Below, one piece after another: positions 9,301 through 16,482 of a DNA stretch of 39,918 nucleotides. The position numbers were made by a program, and so were the translations under genes. The notes beneath the pieces were generated by a model. The model did no database searches and was not told where the DNA came from. It worked only from the letters and a program-made list of their open reading frames with translations. Source of the DNA: Burkholderiales bacterium (GTDB taxonomy: Bacteria; Pseudomonadota; Gammaproteobacteria; Burkholderiales; Burkholderiaceae_C); assembly GCA_019510465.1 (NCBI GenBank), contig JAEKKH010000152.1:1-39918 (forward strand), given 5' to 3'. Each line of letters opens with the position of its first letter. The first letter of the stretch is position 1.

Positions 9301-9936
9301 CCACGCGCCCGAGAAGCGCGACAGCGCCCAGCCGTACAGGCCGAACTCGAGGTACTCGGCGACGTTGGCCGGGTGCAGCACCGGCATGCTCCACGCCTGC
9401 ATCGCGAGATCGCTCTGGTGCGGCATCGACGACGACACGCAGCCGTGGTCGTCGCCCGCCACGACCAGCACGCCGCCCTGCGGACTCGAACCGTAGACGT
9501 TCCCGTGCTTGAGGGCGTCGCCCGAGCGGTCGACGCCGGGACCCTTGCCGTACCACATGGCCGTCACCCCCTGGACCTCGCGCTGCGGATCGAGCGCGAC
9601 GCGCTGCGTGCCCAGGCAGGCGGTGGCGGCCAGGTCCTCGTTGATGGCCGGCAGGAATTCGACGCGCGCCTCGGCCAGGAACTTCTTGGCCTTCCACAGC
9701 TGCTGGTCGACCATGCCCAGCGGGCTGCCGCGGTAGCCGGAGACGAAGGCGGCGGTGTCCAGGCCGGCGGCCCGGTCGCGGCGGCGCTGCATCAGCAGCA
9801 GGCGCACGAGCGCCTGGGTGCCGGTCAGGAAGACCGCGCCGGATTCGGCCGCGAGGTTGTCGGTGAGCGCGTAGGCGCGCAGCGGCGCGGTGTCGGGGTC
9901 GGGCGTGGGGATGATGTCCGGGGAGGGCTGGGTCAT
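6355..9936 (-). CDS. Indolepyruvate ferredoxin oxidoreductase family protein (fused alpha-gamma subunits)
   Basis: A 1193-residue fusion of the 2-oxoacid:ferredoxin oxidoreductase parts, expected to decarboxylate aryl-pyruvates such as indolepyruvate to acyl-CoA in amino-acid catabolism. Start: the ATG at 9936 begins MTQPSPDIIPTP; the frame is open further upstream but without homology. The N-terminal domain has GYRGSPLGMVDQQLW. The TPP site GDGTYYHSG with NDAVAMTGG lies near residues 509-545. A ferredoxin-like cysteine cluster (CEGCGDCG, then CNKDYSCLNGFC) lies at about 645-700. The gamma domain begins VTGVGGTGVVTVG near 734, and a C-terminal DUF6537-like region closes the protein. All cofactor motifs look intact. 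It is divergent from an Lrp/AsnC gene, its probable regulator. Confidence 0.93.
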   Translation of the reverse strand: MTQPSPDIIPTPDPDTAPLRAYALTDNLAAESGAVFLTGTQALVRLLLMQRRRDRAAGLDTAAFVSGYRGSPLGMVDQQLWKAKKFLAEARVEFLPAINEDLAATACLGTQRVALDPQREVQGVTAMWYGKGPGVDRSGDALKHGNVYGSSPQGGVLVVAGDDHGCVSSSMPHQSDLAMQAWSMPVLHPANVAEYLEFGLYGWALSRFSGAWVGFKAISEVVESGMTVDLDAVPLDFTQPVDFTPSQDLHVRAVDLPSLVLESRLAEKLAAVRAFAKVNSVDKHIVASPSATLGIVTVGKAHFDFLEVLRRLELDPNALAAAGVRIYKVGLVFPLEPTRMAEFAQGLEEILVIEEKAPVVERQIKELLYGLPDSQRPRIAGKTTPDGVPLLSSLGELRPSRIMEVVAGWLARLNPALDRTHLVTDFTMPCLLHNAADAVKRQPYFCSGCPHNTSTRVPEGSRALAGIGCHFMASWMERETSGLIQMGAEGVDWAAHSRFTKEKHVFQNLGDGTYYHSGYLAIRQAIAAKATITYKILYNDAVAMTGGQPVDGSLSVPEIARQVEAEGARRVVIVSDDIAPHRAHADLFPAGTTFHPREELDAVQRELREIEGVTILIYDQTCAAEKRRRRKKKEFPDPPQRVFINEAVCEGCGDCGQASNCLSVIPVETEWGRKRQIEQSSCNKDYSCLNGFCPSFVTVTGATLNKRVGAGFDAQRLAAEIEKIGRPQPWNWTGPFDMLVTGVGGTGVVTVGALITMAAHLEGKQASVLDFMGFAQKGGAVLSFVRVAPTADQLNQVRIDTQQADVLLACDMVVGASDDALATVKNGRTAILANTHEIATAAFVRNPDATMHAPALIAKLRHAAGDDRVQLVDAQGLAQALMGDTMPSNIIMLGACWQRGLVPVSHAALMKAIELNNVAVDNNKTAFAIGRLAVTDPTAFKRVMGADQPAHDASAQQSLFGPGGLVERRVAFLTDYQDATLAARFRALVEQVHAREQAIGSAGAPLTTIVAQQFSRLLAIKDEYEVARLYTDGRFAASLAEQFETVGRLEFHMAPPLLARTGPNGRPKKMRIGPWLMPALRVLAKFKRLRGSLLDPFGHTGERKLERELANDYEALLRGEILPLLTADKHALAQQIARVPERIRGYGHVKLGNLATGRAQWRVLLDQWHGRGGDSATKPGANERGRVIPISVA

Positions 9937-10043
9937 GGCGTCTGGCTCGCGCTGGCAGGGCGCTCCGCGAAGGGCGGGCGGCTGGACCGGCCATGCTAGA
10001 CCTCGACGCCCGCAGCGATATTGCGCAATGGGCTCTGTCGGCC

Positions 10044-10096
10044 GAAATTTCGATATGAACATTTCCCGTGGCGGCGCTTGGAGAAATGAACATGTC
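10044..10096. promoter_or_regulatory. AT-rich operator candidate between the oxidoreductase and Lrp genes
   Basis: In an otherwise GC-rich 211-bp divergent gap, GAAAT (10044-10048) and ATTTC (10061-10065) form an inverted repeat with a 12-bp AT-rich spacer containing ATGAAC. A second GAAATGAACATGTC follows at 10083-10096, repeating the ATGAACAT core. Lrp-family proteins favour such AT-rich imperfect palindromes in sets. The site could serve both the oxidoreductase gene and the regulator's own promoter. I found no convincing -35/-10 pair. Confidence 0.45.
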
Positions 10097-10147
10097 GACA
10101 AGGGCCGATTCCGAGGGTAAACGCGCTGGCGAGCGCACAATGCGCCC

Positions 10148-10624
10148 ATGAACCTGCCGCCCACGATCGACCGCGTCGCGCGCCGCATCGCGGCCGCCCT
10201 CCAGCGCGACGGCCGCCAGAGCGCCCAGCAGCTCGCCGACACGGTCGGCCTGTCGGCGACTCCGGTGTGGCGGCGGGTGAAGGAGCTGGAGGCCAGCGGC
10301 GTCATCCGCGGCTATGTCGCGCTGCTGGACCGCGAGAAGCTGGGGCTGTCGATCTGCGTGCTGGCCCACGTGACGCTGGTGCGCCACAGCGAGGGCGCGG
10401 TCGAGCAGTTCGAGGCGATGGCCAAGTCCAGTCCCGAGATCATGGAGTGCCACAGCACGACGGGCGAGGGCGACTACCTGATCAAGGTGGTGGCGCCCGA
10501 CATGAAGGCCTACGACCGCTTCCTGCAGGACAAGGTGTTCAAGACGCCCGGCGTGGCCAACGTGCGCTCCAGCGTGGTGCTGCGCGAGGTGAAGTACGAG
10601 ACGGCCCTGCCCGTGAACGTCTGA
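10148..10624 (+). CDS. Lrp/AsnC family transcriptional regulator
   Basis: 158 residues, the usual family length. An N-terminal winged helix-turn-helix (about 5-62) includes SAQQLADTVGLSATPVWRRV as the recognition region, then ASGVIRGYVALLD. An RAM/AsnC ligand-binding domain follows (about 70-150), with ECHSTTGEGDYLIKV as its effector-loop signature. These proteins form octamers or dimers that sense amino acids. Divergent placement beside the indolepyruvate oxidoreductase suggests it controls that gene in response to an aromatic or branched amino acid; this is inference from position. The ATG at 10148 has no clear ribosome site. Confidence 0.94.
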   Translation: MNLPPTIDRVARRIAAALQRDGRQSAQQLADTVGLSATPVWRRVKELEASGVIRGYVALLDREKLGLSICVLAHVTLVRHSEGAVEQFEAMAKSSPEIMECHSTTGEGDYLIKVVAPDMKAYDRFLQDKVFKTPGVANVRSSVVLREVKYETALPVNV

Positions 10625-10653
10625 CCACCTTCCCGCTGGTCGCTCCCCACGAG

Positions 10654-10690
10654 CGGCCCGGCGGAGCCGGATCCGCCGCTCCCTTGAAAC
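10654..10690. repeat. REP-like intergenic repeat, copy 2
   Basis: Begins CGGCCCGGCGGAGCCGG and ends GCTCCCTTGAAAC; it matches the copy at 673-708 with 4 substitutions plus one extra A. It lies in the gap after the Lrp gene and can fold on its GGCCCGGC/GCCGG arms. Confidence 0.65.
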
Positions 10691-10762
10691 GAAACCCCCG
10701 CGCCCGTCGTTTGCCCCGAATCGGGACTACGCTGTGCAGGACGACACCGGAGAACCCACGCC

Positions 10763-11353
10763 ATGGCCGACACCCTCGAATCCGACCCGCGCCCGCTCGG
10801 GCTGGCGCGCGTGCTGAGCATCCAGGCCCATGCCAACCGCCTGGCCAACCGCCGCCTGCAGGCCGCGCTGGCGGGCCTGTCGACGTCGGACCTGCACGCC
10901 AGGCGCATCAGCTTCTTCCCGACGCTCATCGGCACGCTCAACCACCTGCTGGCCGTCGACCGCTACTACATCGCCGCGCTGCACGGCGATGCCGACATGG
11001 AGCAGCAGTACCGCCGCTACGCGCCGCACGACGAACTCGCGCCGTACGCCGCCGCGCAGGACGCCAGCGACAACAAGCTGATCGCCTTCTGCGACAAGCT
11101 CGACGACGCCTCCGCGAACGCCGTCGTCCGCATGGATCGCGGCGAGGGCAAGTCGCAGAGCGACCTCGCCTGCCTGGTGCTCGAGCACCTGTTCATGCAC
11201 CAGACGCACCACCGCGGCCAGGTGCACGCGATGCTCGCAGGCACGCAGGTGGCGCCGCCGCAGCTCGACGAATTCATCATGCGTGCCGACGAGCCGTTCC
11301 GCGTGATGGACATGTCGGGGCTGGGCTGGACCGAGCGCGAGGTGTACGGCTGA
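10763..11353 (+). CDS. DinB family protein
   Basis: A 196-residue four-helix-bundle protein of the DinB/YfiT superfamily, whose members bind a divalent metal through three histidines; several act as thiol-dependent transferases. The likely ligands are H61 (in TLNHLLAVD) and H146/H150 (in HQTHHRGQ, the diagnostic HxxxHRGQ). The start at 10763 is preceded by GGAG at 10749-10752. The tail ends GLGWTEREVYG. It sits just upstream of the leucine operon palindrome but outside it. No role in leucine degradation can be inferred, and the substrate is unknown. Confidence 0.88.
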   Translation: MADTLESDPRPLGLARVLSIQAHANRLANRRLQAALAGLSTSDLHARRISFFPTLIGTLNHLLAVDRYYIAALHGDADMEQQYRRYAPHDELAPYAAAQDASDNKLIAFCDKLDDASANAVVRMDRGEGKSQSDLACLVLEHLFMHQTHHRGQVHAMLAGTQVAPPQLDEFIMRADEPFRVMDMSGLGWTEREVYG

Positions 11354-11528
11354 ACCGCCTGCGCGCCGGCAGCGGCCCGCGCGCACTCGGACACGCATGT
11401 CGACGCTGCACGCTGCGGCAGGCCGGGGCCAGGACGGCGTCGCGCCGCCGGAGCGAAACCACTGCGGCGTGCCGAGGGCGTCGACGGGACGCGATCGCTC
11501 CGTCGGCGGCCGCGGCGCGACGGTTGCA

Positions 11529-11552
11529 ATTGACGTTTACGTAAACGTCAAT
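11529..11552. promoter_or_regulatory. Perfect 24-bp palindrome, probable LiuR-type operator
   Basis: ATTGACGTTTAC (11529-11540) is followed directly by its exact reverse complement (11541-11552). This is of the type I recall for LiuR, the MerR-family regulator of leucine/isovalerate degradation in proteobacteria, and it sits 79 bp before mccB. MerR-family proteins bind inside long promoter spacers, which is how this site is placed. No liuR gene lies in the window, so the regulator would act in trans. Confidence 0.75.
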
Positions 11553-11559
11553 CGATAAT
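11530..11559 (+). promoter_or_regulatory. Promoter of the leucine-degradation cluster
   Basis: -35 TTGACG (11530-11535) and -10 GATAAT (11554-11559) are separated by 18 bp. Both are strong matches, and the palindrome fills the spacer and overlaps the -35. The transcript would begin near 11566, leaving a ~65-base leader before mccB. Confidence 0.7.
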
Positions 11560-11630
11560 CCTCCGCTAACGTGTCGAGCCGACCCGTGCACCCGCGCGCG
11601 CCCGATCCTCGAGACCAGACCCGTACCTCC

Positions 11631-13268
11631 ATGTCCATCCTCTCGACCCAACTCAACGCCCGCTCGGAAGACTTCAAGGCCAACGCCGCGGCGATGCGCC
11701 TGCTGGTCGACGACCTGAACGCCAGGCTCGCGAAGATCGCGCTGGGCGGCGGCGACGAGGCGCGCCGCAAGCACCTGTCGCGCGGCAAGCTGCTGCCGCG
11801 CGATCGCGTCGAGCGCCTGCTCGACCCGGGCACGCCGTTCCTGGAGATCGCGCCGCTGGCCGCGCTCGGCATGTACCCGGAAAAGGGCGGCCAGGACGCC
11901 GCGCCGGGTGCCGGCATGATCGCCGGCATCGGCCGCGTGGCGGGCGTCGAATGCCTCATCGTGTGCAACGACGCCACGGTCAAGGGCGGCACCTACTACC
12001 CGATGACGGTCAAGAAGCACCTGCGGGCACAGGAGATCGCGCAGCAGAACCGGCTGCCGTGCATCTACCTCGTGGATTCGGGCGGCGCCAACCTGCCCAA
12101 CCAGGACGAGGTCTTCCCCGACCGCGACCACTTCGGCCGCATCTTCTACAACCAGGCCAACCTCAGCGCGCAGGGCATCCCGCAGCTGGCCGTCGTGATG
12201 GGCTCGTGCACCGCCGGCGGCGCCTACGTGCCGGCCATGAGCGACCAGACGGTCATCGTCAAGAACCAGGGCACCATCTTCCTGGGCGGCCCGCCGCTGG
12301 TGAAGGCGGCCACCGGCGAGGTGGTCAGCGCGGAGGACCTCGGCGGCGGCGACGTGCACACGCGCCTGTCCGGGGTGGCCGACCACCTGGCCGAGAACGA
12401 CATGCACGCGCTGGCGCTGGCGCGCGGCATCGTGGGCACGCTGAACTGGCGCAAGGACGCCGGCGTCGCGCTGCGCGAGCCGAAGGCGCCCAGGCTGCCC
12501 GAGCACGAACTGCACGGCATCATCCCGCTCGATGCCGAAGGCAAGCCCGCGCGCAAGCCCTTCGACGTGCGCGAGGTCATCGCCCGCGTCGTCGACGGCT
12601 CGGAGTTCGAGGAATTCAAGGCGCGCTACGGCACGACGCTGGTCTGCGGCTTCGCGTGGATCGAGGGCATGCCGGTGGGCATCGTCGCCAACAACGGCAT
12701 CCTGTTCGCCGAGAGCGCCGACAAGGGCGCGCACTTCATCGAGCTGTGCTGCCAGCGCAAGGTGCCGCTCGTGTTCCTGCAGAACATCACCGGCTTCATG
12801 GTGGGCCGCAAGTACGAGAACGAGGGCATCGCGCGCGCCGGCGCCAAGATGGTGACGGCCGTGGCCTGCGCCAACGTGCCCAAGTTCACCGTGATCATCG
12901 GCGGCTCGTTCGGCGCCGGCAACTACGGCATGTGCGGCCGCGCCTACAGCCCGCGCTTCCTGTGGATGTGGCCCAACGCGCGCATCAGCGTGATGGGCGG
13001 CGAGCAGGCCGCCAGCGTGCTGGCCACCGTGCGCCGCGACGGCATCGAGGGCAAGGGCGGCCAGTGGTCGGCGCAGGAGGAAGAGGCGTTCAAGGCCCCC
13101 ATCCGCGACCAGTACGAAGCCCAGGGCCATCCGTATTTCGCCAGCGCGCGGCTGTGGGACGACGGCGTGATCGACCCGGCCGACACGCGCCGCGTGCTCG
13201 CGCTCGGCCTGAGCGCCAGCCTCAACGCGCCGATTCCCGACATGAAATTCGGCGTGTTCCGCATGTGA
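11631..13268 (+). CDS. mccB: Methylcrotonoyl-CoA carboxylase beta subunit (carboxyltransferase)
   Basis: 545 residues, normal for this subunit. It transfers CO2 from carboxybiotin on MccA to 3-methylcrotonyl-CoA, giving 3-methylglutaconyl-CoA. Diagnostic stretches are [20 protein letters not shown] with [11 protein letters not shown], which separate MCC from propionyl-CoA carboxylase, then [14 protein letters not shown] and the C-terminal [19 protein letters not shown] and [16 protein letters not shown]. The ATG at 11631 starts [15 protein letters not shown], matching the family N terminus; upstream in-frame sequence is leader. It is the first gene behind the palindromic promoter. Its partner mccA lies 3.2 kb downstream, separated by four genes. 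Confidence 0.95.
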   Translation: MSILSTQLNARSEDFKANAAAMRLLVDDLNARLAKIALGGGDEARRKHLSRGKLLPRDRVERLLDPGTPFLEIAPLAALGMYPEKGGQDAAPGAGMIAGIGRVAGVECLIVCNDATVKGGTYYPMTVKKHLRAQEIAQQNRLPCIYLVDSGGANLPNQDEVFPDRDHFGRIFYNQANLSAQGIPQLAVVMGSCTAGGAYVPAMSDQTVIVKNQGTIFLGGPPLVKAATGEVVSAEDLGGGDVHTRLSGVADHLAENDMHALALARGIVGTLNWRKDAGVALREPKAPRLPEHELHGIIPLDAEGKPARKPFDVREVIARVVDGSEFEEFKARYGTTLVCGFAWIEGMPVGIVANNGILFAESADKGAHFIELCCQRKVPLVFLQNITGFMVGRKYENEGIARAGAKMVTAVACANVPKFTVIIGGSFGAGNYGMCGRAYSPRFLWMWPNARISVMGGEQAASVLATVRRDGIEGKGGQWSAQEEEAFKAPIRDQYEAQGHPYFASARLWDDGVIDPADTRRVLALGLSASLNAPIPDMKFGVFRM

Positions 13269-13361
13269 GCGCGCGGCGCGTCGCCTCGTTCAGCCGCGCG
13301 TCACCCAGCACCGCCACCGACAAGCGATGATCCCGCGACCCGCCACTTCGACCGACCCGAC

Positions 13362-14192
13362 ATGCTCCGTTCCGTCCCGCTCTCCCTCGTGACCTGCGCC
13401 GCCGTGCTGGCGGCCGCGATGCCGGCGCACGCGCGCAACGAGACGTTCATGCTGTCCGTGCACGACGCGTTCCACAAGAACCGCGCGCGCGAGATCGTGG
13501 GCGACCTGCCCGTGCGCTTCGGCGAGGCCGGCGCGCCGGCCCCCGCGTCGGCCGACATCGTCCGCGCCGACGTCCTGGTCGAAGGTGTCGCGGCCGCCGG
13601 GGGAGACGACCCGCGCCAGCATCGCATCGGCCCGCCGCTGACCGACGACGAGCGCTGCGTCCATGCCTTCGACGACGCGCTGGCCAAGCTGGTCGCGGCC
13701 GCGCGCGAGGCCGGCGCCGCGGCCATCGTGGGCGTCGTGTCCGACTACAAGGGCGAGGACCGCCCCATGCGCGACGGCGCGCAGTTCGAATGCCATGCAG
13801 GCGGCGTGCGGTCCTATGTCTGGCTGCGCGGGCAGTTCGTGCGCGCCGTCCCGACCGCCCGCGCGCTGCCGCCGGCCACCGGCTTCGCGGCCCTGGCCGA
13901 CGTCGACGCGGTGCCGCTCAGCGACGCGGGCAAGGAGCGCTATCGCCACTTCCTGACGCTGCCCAGCCCGCGCGCGTTCGTCGTCTACGAGGACGGCAAC
14001 TGGCGCTTCTATGCCAAGGATCCGGAGGCGGCGACCAAGGCACTGGACTACTGCGCCCGCCAGGGCCAGCGCTGCTGGTTGTACGCGGCCGACGACCGGG
14101 TGCTCTGGAGCGCCGAGGTCGCCAGGCGCATCGGCAGCGCCGCGCAGCTGGCCGGCAACGGGACGGCCGCGCCGGCGGCGGATCGCCCATGA
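13362..14192 (+). CDS. Secreted protein of unknown function, paralogue of the next gene
   Basis: 276 residues with a clear signal peptide (1-24, cut after AHA). The mature N-terminal region (25-160) is homologous to the next protein. Shared marks are RARE/RTHEI then GDL/NLDLRFG, a Cys before an AFDDA/AFEDA helix (C99), the core AIVGVVSDY, and FECHAGG (C144). The two conserved cysteines may pair. Residues ~190-262 form an extra domain ending GNWRFYAKDPEAATKALDYC and CWLYAADDRVLW, absent from its paralogue. The fold recalls small exported proteins sometimes mislabelled excinuclease ATPase subunit; that is recall, not a test. It has no obvious ribosome site. Function is unknown. Confidence 0.72.
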   Translation: MLRSVPLSLVTCAAVLAAAMPAHARNETFMLSVHDAFHKNRAREIVGDLPVRFGEAGAPAPASADIVRADVLVEGVAAAGGDDPRQHRIGPPLTDDERCVHAFDDALAKLVAAAREAGAAAIVGVVSDYKGEDRPMRDGAQFECHAGGVRSYVWLRGQFVRAVPTARALPPATGFAALADVDAVPLSDAGKERYRHFLTLPSPRAFVVYEDGNWRFYAKDPEAATKALDYCARQGQRCWLYAADDRVLWSAEVARRIGSAAQLAGNGTAAPAADRP

Positions 14193-14220
14193 GTGCCGTC
14201 CGCCCGCCGAGTGCCGTCCG
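14191..14220. repeat. 12-bp direct repeat between the two secreted paralogues
   Basis: GAGTGCCGTCCG occurs at 14191-14202 and again, exactly, at 14209-14220, starting over the stop codon of the first paralogue. The 184-bp gap holds no gene and no other clear signal apart from AAGGA at about 14364-14368 before the next start. Confidence 0.5.
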
Positions 14221-14376
14221 GGCATCGCGTCCGGCCACCGGCCGAGCCCATGCCCGCCGGGACGCCGCCGAAGGTCCGGCCATGACCGCCTTCGCTCGAA
14301 CGGAGGCACGGCAGGGGATTTGCCCGGCTCAGCCATGCGGCTCGCATCGGGCCGCCTTGCCGCAAAGGACCCGACC

Positions 14377-15027
14377 ATGACTTCTCTGCCCATCCCGCTG
14401 TCGCGCCTCGCCGTGTTGGCCGCCGCGCTCGTCGCGGTGCTTCCGTCGGCGCAGGCGCGCAACGTCCGCCTCATGGAATCGGTGCCGGACACGATCCGCC
14501 TCACGCGCACCCACGAGATCCTGGGCAACCTCGACCTGCGCTTCGGCAGCGACAGCGCGCGCGGCGCCAGCATCGTGCGCCGCGACGTCGTCGTGAAGGG
14601 CGTCGGCACCACCAAGGTCAAGGATGTCGGCGACGACGATCGCGTGCGCCCGTCCGACCACGACCTGTGCGCCCGCGCGTTCGAGGACGCGGTCACGCAG
14701 CTGGCATTCGCGGCTCGCGGCGCGCGCGCCAGCGCCATCGTCGGCGTCATCTCCAACTACGAGGGCGCCGTCTTCGACGACCCGACCCACTTCGAATGCC
14801 ACGCCGGCGCGCTGAAGGCCGCCGTCACGCTGCGCGCGCAGCTCTCGGTGGGCCCCGCCGCGCCCGAGCCGCAGGCCGCGGTGCCGGTGGTGTCGCCGCC
14901 CACGCCGGTCGCGCCGCCGGCTCCCGTGCCCGTGATCCCGCCGCCCACGCCGGTCGACGTCGTGCCGCCGCCGCCCCCGCCCACCTTCCAGCCCCTGCCG
15001 CCGGCGCCCGCGCCGGCGCCGAACTGA
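14377..15027 (+). CDS. Secreted proline-rich-tailed protein, paralogue of the preceding gene
   Basis: 216 residues. The start at 14377 was chosen because it follows AAGGA and opens a signal peptide (1-28, cut near SAQA). The globular part (29-157) shares with its neighbour the THEILGNLDLRFGSD segment, C98 in the DLCARAFEDA helix, AIVGVISNYEG and HFECHAGALK (C141). From about residue 160 the protein becomes an Ala/Pro tail (PPTPV and PPAPV units, then PPPPPPTF), like linkers that cross the periplasm or peptidoglycan. The neighbour has a folded C-terminal domain instead. Position inside a leucine catabolic cluster suggests cotranscription but gives no clue to function. Confidence 0.72.
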   Translation: MTSLPIPLSRLAVLAAALVAVLPSAQARNVRLMESVPDTIRLTRTHEILGNLDLRFGSDSARGASIVRRDVVVKGVGTTKVKDVGDDDRVRPSDHDLCARAFEDAVTQLAFAARGARASAIVGVISNYEGAVFDDPTHFECHAGALKAAVTLRAQLSVGPAAPEPQAAVPVVSPPTPVAPPAPVPVIPPPTPVDVVPPPPPPTFQPLPPAPAPAPN

Positions 15028-15053
15028 GCGTCGCCGCGCGCGACGTCCCCGCG

Positions 15054-15839
15054 ATGACCGCCACCCTGCAGATCTCCCGCGACGGCGACGTCGCCCGCGT
15101 CTTCCTCAACCGGCCCGACGTGCGCAACGCGTTCAACGACGCGGTGATCGCCGAACTCGCCGAGGCCTTCGCCGGCTTCGCGGCCGACCCTGCGCTGCGC
15201 GCGGTGGTGCTGGGCGGCCACGGCAAGGCCTTCTGCGCTGGCGCCGACCTGTCGTGGATGCGCGCGATGGCCGACTACACGTGGGAGCAGAACCGCGCCG
15301 ACGCCCAGGGGCTGGCCGACATGCTGTACGCCATCTGGTCGTGCCCGGTGCCGGTCGTCGGACGCGTGCACGGCGACTGCTACGCCGGCGGCGTCGGCCT
15401 GGCCGCGGTGTGCGACATCCTCGTCGCCGCCGAGGGCGTCCAGTTCTGCCTCAGCGAAGCGAAGCTGGGACTGCTGCCGGCCACGATCGGGCCTTACGTC
15501 GTCAAGGCGCTCGGCGAGCAGGCCTCGCGCCGCTACTTCACCACCGCCGAGCGCTTCGACGCCGCGCGCGCCCACGCGCTCGGCTTCGTGCACGAGGTGG
15601 TGCCGGCCGAGGCGCTCGACGCCAAGGTCGACGAACTCCTCGCCGCGCTCGTGGCCAACGGCCCGGCCGCCGTGCGCGCGTGCAAGGCGCTGGTGCACGA
15701 CGTCGCCGCGCGCCCGGTCGACGCCGCGCTGCGCGCCGACACGGCGCGTCGCATCGCCGACATCCGCGCCAGCGCCGAAGGCAAGGAAGGCGTGCAGGCG
15801 TTCCTGAACAAGCGCAAGCCGTCGTGGCTGGGCGGCTGA
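15054..15839 (+). CDS. liuC: Enoyl-CoA hydratase/isomerase, probable 3-methylglutaconyl-CoA hydratase
   Basis: 261 residues of the crotonase fold. It probably hydrates 3-methylglutaconyl-CoA to HMG-CoA, the step between MccAB and HMG-CoA lyase, whose genes surround it. Oxyanion-hole segments are AFCAGADLSWM and GDCYAGGVGLAAVCDI, and the acidic region SEAKLGLLPATIGPYV is typical of LiuC-type hydratases. The ATG at 15054 starts MTATLQISRDGDVARVFLNRP, the normal N terminus. It lies 26 bases after the preceding stop. Specificity is inferred from context; the crotonase family assignment is firm. Confidence 0.9.
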   Translation: MTATLQISRDGDVARVFLNRPDVRNAFNDAVIAELAEAFAGFAADPALRAVVLGGHGKAFCAGADLSWMRAMADYTWEQNRADAQGLADMLYAIWSCPVPVVGRVHGDCYAGGVGLAAVCDILVAAEGVQFCLSEAKLGLLPATIGPYVVKALGEQASRRYFTTAERFDAARAHALGFVHEVVPAEALDAKVDELLAALVANGPAAVRACKALVHDVAARPVDAALRADTARRIADIRASAEGKEGVQAFLNKRKPSWLGG

Positions 15840-15855
15840 CCGCGCCGCGACCGCG

Positions 15856-16467
15856 ATGACCCACGACCTCGATACCGCGCACCTCGTCGCGCTCGCCGCC
15901 GCGCTCGGCTGGGCGAGTGGCGTGCGCCTGTACCTGGTCGTGTTCCTCACCGGCCTCGCCGGCGCGCTGGGCTGGGTGACGCTGCCGCCGGGACTGCACA
16001 TGCTCGAGTCGCCGCTGGTGCTGGGCGCGAGCGCCGTCCTGGCGGCGATCGAGTTCGTCGCCGACAAGGTGCCGGCCGTCAATGCGTTCTGGGACGGCCT
16101 GCACACGCTGCTGCGGGTGCCCGGCGGCGCGGTGCTGGCGGCCGGCGCGTTCGGCGGCGACCAGGCGCAGTGGACGCTGGTGGCGGCGCTGGCCGGCGGC
16201 GCGCTCGCGGCCACCAGCCACGTCGCCAAGACCACCACCACCGCGTCGCTCGCCGCGTTTCCCGAGCCCGTCACGCACGCCGGCGTGTCGCTGGTATCCG
16301 ACCTGTCGGTGCCCGTGATGCTGTGGCTCGCGCTCGCGCATCCGGCCGTGTTCGCGCCGGCGCTGGTGCTGGTCCTCGCCTGCATGGTGGGCGTCACCGT
16401 CGTGCTGTTCCGCTTCCTGCGCGCGCTGACGCGGCGCCTGCTGGGGCGACCCGGCCTGAATTCCTGA
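15856..16467 (+). CDS. DUF4126 domain-containing membrane protein
   Basis: 203 residues, largely hydrophobic, with about five or six potential membrane segments. The DUF4126 signature is visible as ALGWASGVRLYLVVFLTGL near the N terminus, then EFVADKVPAVNAFWDGLHT and the GAFGG, SHVAKTTTTAS and SLVSD segments. The C terminus is a basic tail (RRLLGRPGLNS). The biochemical role of the family is not known to me. It lies 16 bases after liuC and 15 before mccA, so it is almost certainly cotranscribed. DUF4126 genes in this position recur in Burkholderiales leucine clusters as I remember them. Confidence 0.88.
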   Translation: MTHDLDTAHLVALAAALGWASGVRLYLVVFLTGLAGALGWVTLPPGLHMLESPLVLGASAVLAAIEFVADKVPAVNAFWDGLHTLLRVPGGAVLAAGAFGGDQAQWTLVAALAGGALAATSHVAKTTTTASLAAFPEPVTHAGVSLVSDLSVPVMLWLALAHPAVFAPALVLVLACMVGVTVVLFRFLRALTRRLLGRPGLNS

Positions 16468-16482
16468 TCGAGAGAGATCCTC

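Noticed and set aside
6430-9999. Plus-strand open frame of 1189 codons opposite the indolepyruvate oxidoreductase
   Set aside because: It is a mirror of a recognised enzyme with intact cofactor motifs on the other strand; the product is Arg/Ala/His-rich with no domain.
10684-10740. Sigma-70 promoter before the DinB gene
   Set aside because: TTGAAA and TTGCCC occur, but no -10-like hexamer lies at a usable distance; TACGCT at 10728 has no matching -35.
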